From: Dreissena polymorpha
Taxonomy: Eukaryota; Mollusca; Bivalvia; Myida; Dreissenidae
Direction of reading: 5' to 3'
Assembly: GCF_020536995.1 (NCBI RefSeq)
Contig: NC_068366.1
Location: forward strand, 69,149,030-69,213,029
DNA length: 64,000 nt
In this document: positions 58,101-64,000 of the stretch, one piece after another
Layout of the letters: each line of letters starts with the position of its first letter
How positions within the stretch are numbered: position 1 is the first letter of the stretch
Notes under the pieces: model-generated
Told to the model about the DNA's origin: nothing
The model's database searches: none
The model's input: the letters and a program-made list of their open reading frames with translations, nothing else
Made by a program: the position numbers and the translations under genes

Positions 58101-61100
58101 TCCTTACAGTAATTTAGGTAGATACGAGCTCACCAAACAGGTATAATCAATCAACTGTCTTTACAGTTATTTAGGTTGAACCGAGCTCACCAAACCGGTA
58201 TAATTAATCTACTGTCTTTACAGTAATTTAGGTGGAACCGAGCTCACCAAACCAGTATAATAAATCAACTGTCTTTACAGTAATTTTGGTATAACCGGGC
58301 TCACCAAATCGGTAACCAAGCCGGTATAATCAATCAACTGTCTTTACAGTAATTAAGTGGAACTGAGCTCACCAAACCGGTATAATCAATCAACTGTCTT
58401 TACAGTAAATTAGGTAGAACCGAGCTTACCAAACCAGTATAATCAATCAACTGTCCGTACAGTAATTTAGGTGGAACCGAGCTCACCAAACCAGTGTAAT
58501 CAATCAACTGTCTTCACAGTAATTTAGATAGAACCGAGCTCACCAAACTAGTATAATCAATCAACTGTCCGTAAGAAATTGAAGCAGAACCAAGCTCACC
58601 AAACCAGTATAATCAATCAACTGTCCTTACAGTAATTTAGGCAAAACCGAGCTCACCAAAGCAGTATTGTCAATCAATTGTCCTTACGGTAATTTAGGTA
58701 GAACCGAGCTCACCAAACCGGTATAATCTATCAACTGTCTTTACAGTAATTTAGGTAGAATCAAGCTCACCAAACCAGTTTTATCGATCAACTGCCTTTA
58801 TAGTAATTTAGGTAGAAACGAGCTCACCAAATCAGTATAATCAATCAACTATCCTTACAGTAATTTAGGTAGATCCGAGCTCACCAAACCGGTATGATCA
58901 ATCAACTGTCTTGACAGTAATTTAGGTTGAACCGAGCTCAAAAAACCGGTATAATCAATCAACTGTCTTTACAGTAACTTAGGTTGAACCGAGCTCACCA
59001 AACCAGTATAATCAATCAACTGTCTTTACAGTAATTTTGGTAGAACCGAGCTCACCAAACCGGTAACCCAACCGGTATAATCAATCAACTGTCTTCACAG
59101 TAATATACGTGGAACCGAGCTCACCAAACCGGTATAATCAATCAACTGTCTTTACAGTTATTTAAGTATAACCGAGCTCACCAAACCAGTATAATCAATC
59201 AACTGTCTTTACATTACTTAAAGTTTAACCGAGCTCACCAAACCGGTATAATCAATCAACTGTCTTTACAGTAATTTATTGGGAATCAAACTCACCAAAC
59301 CGGTGTAATCAATCGAATGTCTTTACAGTAATTTAGATCGAACCGAGCTCACCAAACTGGTATAATCAATCTATTGTCTTTACAGTAATTTCGGTAGAAC
59401 CGAGCTCACCAAACCAGTATAATAAATTAACTGCCTTTAAAGTAATTTAGGTAGAACCGAGCTCACCAAACCAGTATAATCAATCAACTATCCTTTCAGT
59501 AATTTAGGTAGATCCGAGCTCACCAGACCGGTATAATCAATCAACTGTCTTTACAGTAATATAAGTAGAACCGAGCTCACCAATCCGGTATAATCAATCA
59601 ACTATCTTTACAGTAATATAGGTAGAACCGAGCTCACCAAACCAGTAATCAATCAACTGTCTTAACATTAATTTAAGTAGAACCGAGCTCACCAAACATG
59701 TATAATCAATCAACTGTCCTTACAGTTATTTAGGTAGAACCGAGCTCACCAAACCGGTATAATCAATCAACTGTCTTTAAAGTAATTTAGGTAGAACCGA
59801 GCTCACCAAACCAGTATAATCAATCAACTGTCTTGACAGTAATTTAGGTGAAACCGAGTTCACCAAACCAGTATTATCAATCAACTGTCTTTACTGTAAT
59901 TTAAGTTGAACCGAGCTCACCAAACCGGTATAATCAATCAATTGTCTTTACTGTAATTTAGGTAGAACCGAGCTCACCAAACCAGTATAATGAATCAACT
60001 GCCTTTACAGTAATTTAGGTAGAACCGAGCTCACCAAACCTGTATAATCAATCAACTATCCATACAGTAATTTAGGTAGATCCGAGCTCACCAAACCGGT
60101 ATAATCAATAAACTGTCTTTACAGTAATTTAGGTAGATCCGAGCTCACCAAACCGGTATAATCAATCAACTGTCTTTACAGTAATTTAGGTGGAACCGAG
60201 CTCACCAAACCGGTATAATCAATCAACTGTCTTTACAGTAATTTAGGTAGAACCGAGCTTACCAAACTAGTATAATCAATCAACTGTCTTTACATTAATT
60301 TAAGTAGAACCGAGCTCACCAAACCGGTATAATGAGTCAACTGTCCTTACAGTAATCTAGGTGGAATTGAGCTCACCAAACCGGTATAATCAATCAACTG
60401 TCGTTACAGTAATTAAGGTATAGCCGAGCTCAGCAAACCGGTATAATCAATCTATTGTCTTTACAGTAATTTCGGTAGAACCGAGCTCACCAAACCGGTA
60501 TAATCAATTAACTGTCTTTACAGTAATTTAGGAAGAACCGAGTTCACCAAACCGGTATAATCAATCAACTGTCTTGACAGTAATATAGGTAGAACAGAGC
60601 TCACCAAACCAGTATAATCAATCAACTGTCTTTACAGTAATTTAGGTAGAACCGACCTCACCAAACCGGTATAATCAATCAACTGTCTTTACAGTAATTT
60701 AGGTAGAACCGAGCTCACCATACCGGTATAATCAATCAACTGTCCTTACATTAATTTAGGTAGAACCGAGCTCACCAAACCGGTTTAATCAATCATCAGT
60801 CTCTACAGTAATTTAGGTAGAACCGAGCTCACCAAACCAGTATAATCAATCAACTGTTTTAACACTAATTTAGGTAGAACCGAGCTCACCAAACCAGTAT
60901 AATCAATCAACTGTCCCGACAGTTATTTAGGTCTAACCGAGCTCACCAAACCGGTATAATCAATCATCTGTCCGTACAGTAATTTAGGTAGAACCGAGCT
61001 CACCAAACCGGTACAATCAATCAACTGTCGTTACAGTAATTTAGGTGCAACCGAGCTCACCAAACCGGTATAATCAATCAACTGTCTTTACAGTAAATTA

Positions 61101-61642
61101 GATCGAACCGAGCTTACCAAACCGGTATAATCAATCAACTGTCATTACAGTTATTTCGGTAGAACCGAGCTCACCAAACCAGTATAATCAATCAACAGTC
61201 TTTACATTAATTTAGGTAGAACCGAGCTCACCAAACCGGTATAATCACTCAACTGTCCTTAGAGTAATTTCGGTAGAACCGAGCTTACCAAACCAGTATA
61301 ATCAATCAACTGTCCTTACAGTAACTTAGGTAGATCCGAGCTCACCAAACCGGTATAATCAATCAACTCTCCTAACAGTTTAGGTAGAACCGAGCACACC
61401 AAACCGGTATAATCAATAATCTGTTCTTACCGTAATTTAGGTAGAACCGAGCTCACCAAACCAGTATAAGAAATCAACTGTCATTATCATTACAGTAATT
61501 TAGGTAGAACCGAGCTCACCAGACCGGTATAATCAATCAACTGTCTTTACAGTAATTTAGGTAGAACCGAGCTCACCAAACCAATATAATCAATCAACTG
61601 TCTTTACAGTAATTTAGGTATAATCGAGCTTACCAAACCGGT
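55184..61642. repeat. 57-bp satellite, about 113 tandem copies (6.46 kb)
   Basis: The consensus unit contains GAACCGAGCTCACCAAACCG, then GTATAATCAATCAACTGTCT, then TTACAGTAATTTAGGTA, 57 bp in all. The array is uninterrupted by other elements. Copies differ at a few positions each. A, C or T changes are frequent in the 'CCGGT/CCAGT' and 'TGTCT/TGTCC' sites, while GAGCTCACC is strongly kept. Because 57 is a multiple of three, frames stay open across several units (for example the minus strand at 57309-57530, repeating 'QLIDYTGLVSSV'). This is not evidence of a gene. Variant units recur in the same order, showing higher-order structure. Confidence 0.97.
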
Positions 61643-62989
61643 TGGTCACGGTGAAACTGTTGAGCTCGCTTTTAAACTTCGAACAGCAAATACTTAAGTG
61701 ACGTCATTTCCATTCAGTGAATCATCGAGATCGGGACAAGACCAGGGGCTTGATGAACATATGAACGATATGGCGCTTCCGATCGTAGAAAATGCGGGTC
61801 AATCACACGGCATGAAACTGCACAAGCACTATTGTTTATATGCCATAATATATTTACATTCTTGAAAAGGAAAATTAGTTGTACCCAAAAATAGAAACTG
61901 TTCATTTTTAAGGAATGGTTAACGTAATGCAAATTCATATTGCATATTGAACTCTGAAAAAATACATCAAGATACACGATTGAACGATTGTTTATATAGT
62001 TCATGTACTTTCATTTACTTACAAATTTTTTTTAAATTTAACTTCGTCTAACCATAGTTTATCATTTAACAATATAATCTTTTAAAGACAAATTCATTCA
62101 TTATGCCACTTTTGAGTGCGTTTCATTGCTTTGCGTCCCTTCGCATCTTAAAAGAAGGGACTTTTATCTGCGGCTCATTATATAAGTAATTTTGATGATT
62201 GAAAATAAAAAAGGAGCCATTAAATATTAAATTATTAAGATATTACCTGATTATACAAACATTAACCATTTACCTCTAAGATATGTATTTGACCCTAATA
62301 TAATTTAATTCACTTTTTTCATATAATCTTTTAAAATATACTTTTATGGTATTTAAGAGGCTTTTGAATCAGCAGTAAACAGCATAAAACATGAACAGCT
62401 TGCGAATAACGAACCGGGCAACGTGCATAAGATGGTTAACTAATTTAATACATGAAGACAATACGTGGAAATAAAAAATGCGATTATAAATAAACTTGAA
62501 ATGAAAAGCAGTTATAAATTTAACAAAAATTCAATTACATCAAAATGGATTTAATAAACAATTAGCAATGAAATAATATATGTTATAAAATCATGCTACT
62601 AAATATGTTAAATCAAAATTTGAAAATTTAGCCTTATATCGAAGGCATAAATTGCGATTTTTTGCAGATACTCGGACATCATCCTTGTCAAACGATTATC
62701 CATCTCTTATATAATTTAATCGATGCCAATAGATTCAGCAATCCCTATATTTTTGGAAATTATACCATTTTTCTGATGAAATTGAAGTTAAGTATCTCTA
62801 TTTAGAAAATTCTTATTAAACATATAACTTTTCTTGAGTTATTTTCTTTTGGTATAACAGTTCAAATTAACTGTGAAGTTGCCAAGTATACACTATATAA
62901 AGAGACGACAATTGTCACCATGTTTTTTTAAATGACTTTGATTGCCAATAATGCTTAACCGTGGCCACCCTAAAATATCCGTGAACAAC
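61643..62989. other. AT-rich flank right of the satellite, no gene seen
   Basis: No supported feature. Confidence 0.35.
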
Positions 62990-63175
62990 CATGATTAGGA
63001 ATATAGTTGACAATCGGTTACCATGGTAGTAGTATTCATAGACATACTGATCATTGGTTGAACATTGGTTACCATGGTACTAATAATAATATCCATATTG
63101 ATAATTGGCTGAAATGGGTAACCATGGTAGTAATAATCATAGCAATATTGACCATTGCTTACAATGGGAGACCAA
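62990..63175. repeat. Short degenerate tandem repeat, about 62-bp units
   Basis: 'GGTTACCATGGTA' recurs at about 63017, 63068 and, as 'GGTAACCATGGTA', 63116, each with 'AATAAT', 'ATTGATAATTGG' or 'CTGATCATTGG' between. Three to four decayed copies. Confidence 0.6.
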
Positions 63176-64000
63176 GTTTGATATGATCATGGTCGCAGCT
63201 TTTCCTTGGTATACCATGGTTTTACTGGTGCTTAATTCTTAACCATCAACATATGATGCTTGTTTTTGCAACTGTTTGCAATATATTTGCTGCTGTTGCT
63301 GCTATATTACGGACCACATTATGCTCCAGCAACGAGACAATTATTGTGACCTTACAGTGACCAAGACCAACGTATGACTGAACGTTCACATATGTGTCAA
63401 GACAATTGCCAGAGTGGTAGTAGTAAAGCCAGTGGGACATAACTGAGTCTTCCAGCGCCGCTCAAAGTTGCCCGTAGTAATATTCAATACACTATCTAAT
63501 GTTAAACAGAACAAAATCAAATTATTAAAAATTGTGCAGATTGTTTCATTTTTGAAAATATGCTGTAACTGAAAACACAGCCAATGACATTTGGTCATAC
63601 CATGAACTTATGTCAACAATGAAATGAAAAGAACGGATATGGTCTCGCATGGTAAATTACATGAGTTCAAAAAGTGCTGTCAATGTAATGATGTCTAAAA
63701 TAGCTGAGTGACAGCTGTTTTGTCACAATGATGCTTACGAAACTAGACACATACACTATTAAACATGCCTAATGATTGTGTGAAATGAATATTTCCGGAT
63801 AAACCTGTGAAGTCCAGTGCGGCAACACAGGCTGATCTAGAAACGCTCTTTTCGCTCATAAAATAAGCCCAGTTTTCTGAAACTTTGAGTTTTATTTCAA
63901 GGAAAGTTAATCCATATAGACCGACTTAGACACGATGTGACTGACCACCAAAAGACCACAATTGAGCACGTATTACTTACGTGAGCTGCATACAACTTTC
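63176..64000. other. Right edge, no convincing gene
   Basis: Two overlapping minus-strand frames (63246-63440 and 63386-63598) have mixed composition but no recognised motif or clear splice borders. Confidence 0.3.

Noticed and set aside
55184-61642. CRISPR-like array
   Set aside because: Units are contiguous with no unique spacers and the genome is eukaryotic; it is a satellite.

Overview
The window looks like nuclear DNA of a bivalve mollusc. It is AT-rich and intron-rich, and it carries the dispersed repeats typical of bivalves: the 'TTTTATGCCCCC...' / 'GGTCAAGGTCACAGTGAC' family, the 'AAAGGGCCATAATTC' family, the 'CCCTTTGCATGCTGGGAA' MITE and a 'TAGCCTGTGCA' palindromic MITE. A dreissenid (zebra or quagga mussel type) is my best guess, but only from recall of these repeats. 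Nothing prokaryotic or organellar is visible.

Layout. 1-14.9 kb is repeat-dominated: a 92-bp minisatellite, MITEs, a broken LINE with an RNase H domain on the minus strand, dispersed repeats and a 9-bp minisatellite. 15.0-25.7 kb is a PIF/Harbinger locus. It has a 5'-incomplete Myb/SANT-like gene on the plus strand (six exons seen) converging on a minus-strand HARBI1-type transposase. The six transposase exons join in phase into an uninterrupted 336-residue protein with a D-D-E triad. 25.7-35.4 kb has no convincing host gene; it holds two LINE fossils, hairpin elements and a few orphan exon candidates.

35.9-47.4 kb is the main host gene. Ten exons in consistent phase encode a 465-residue secreted protein: signal peptide, a short cysteine-containing domain resembling bacterial-type SH3 (SH3b), a Thr/Ser-rich linker, C-type lectin domain 1, a short linker, C-type lectin domain 2 and a tail. 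47.4-55.2 kb is AT-rich and gene-poor, but holds a recent rearrangement: a 235-bp tandem duplication whose junction contains a 464-bp copy of sequence from about 2.2 kb away, with 2-3 bp microhomology at both joins. 55.2-61.6 kb is one block of about 113 copies of a 57-bp satellite with partial higher-order structure. The last 2.4 kb shows no gene.

How the genes relate. The Myb-like protein and the transposase are the two known partners of Harbinger transposition. The lectin gene is unrelated to them and is probably an immune, adhesion or shell-matrix type secreted lectin. All exon joins come from reading splice signals and phase by eye; no transcript or database search was available.
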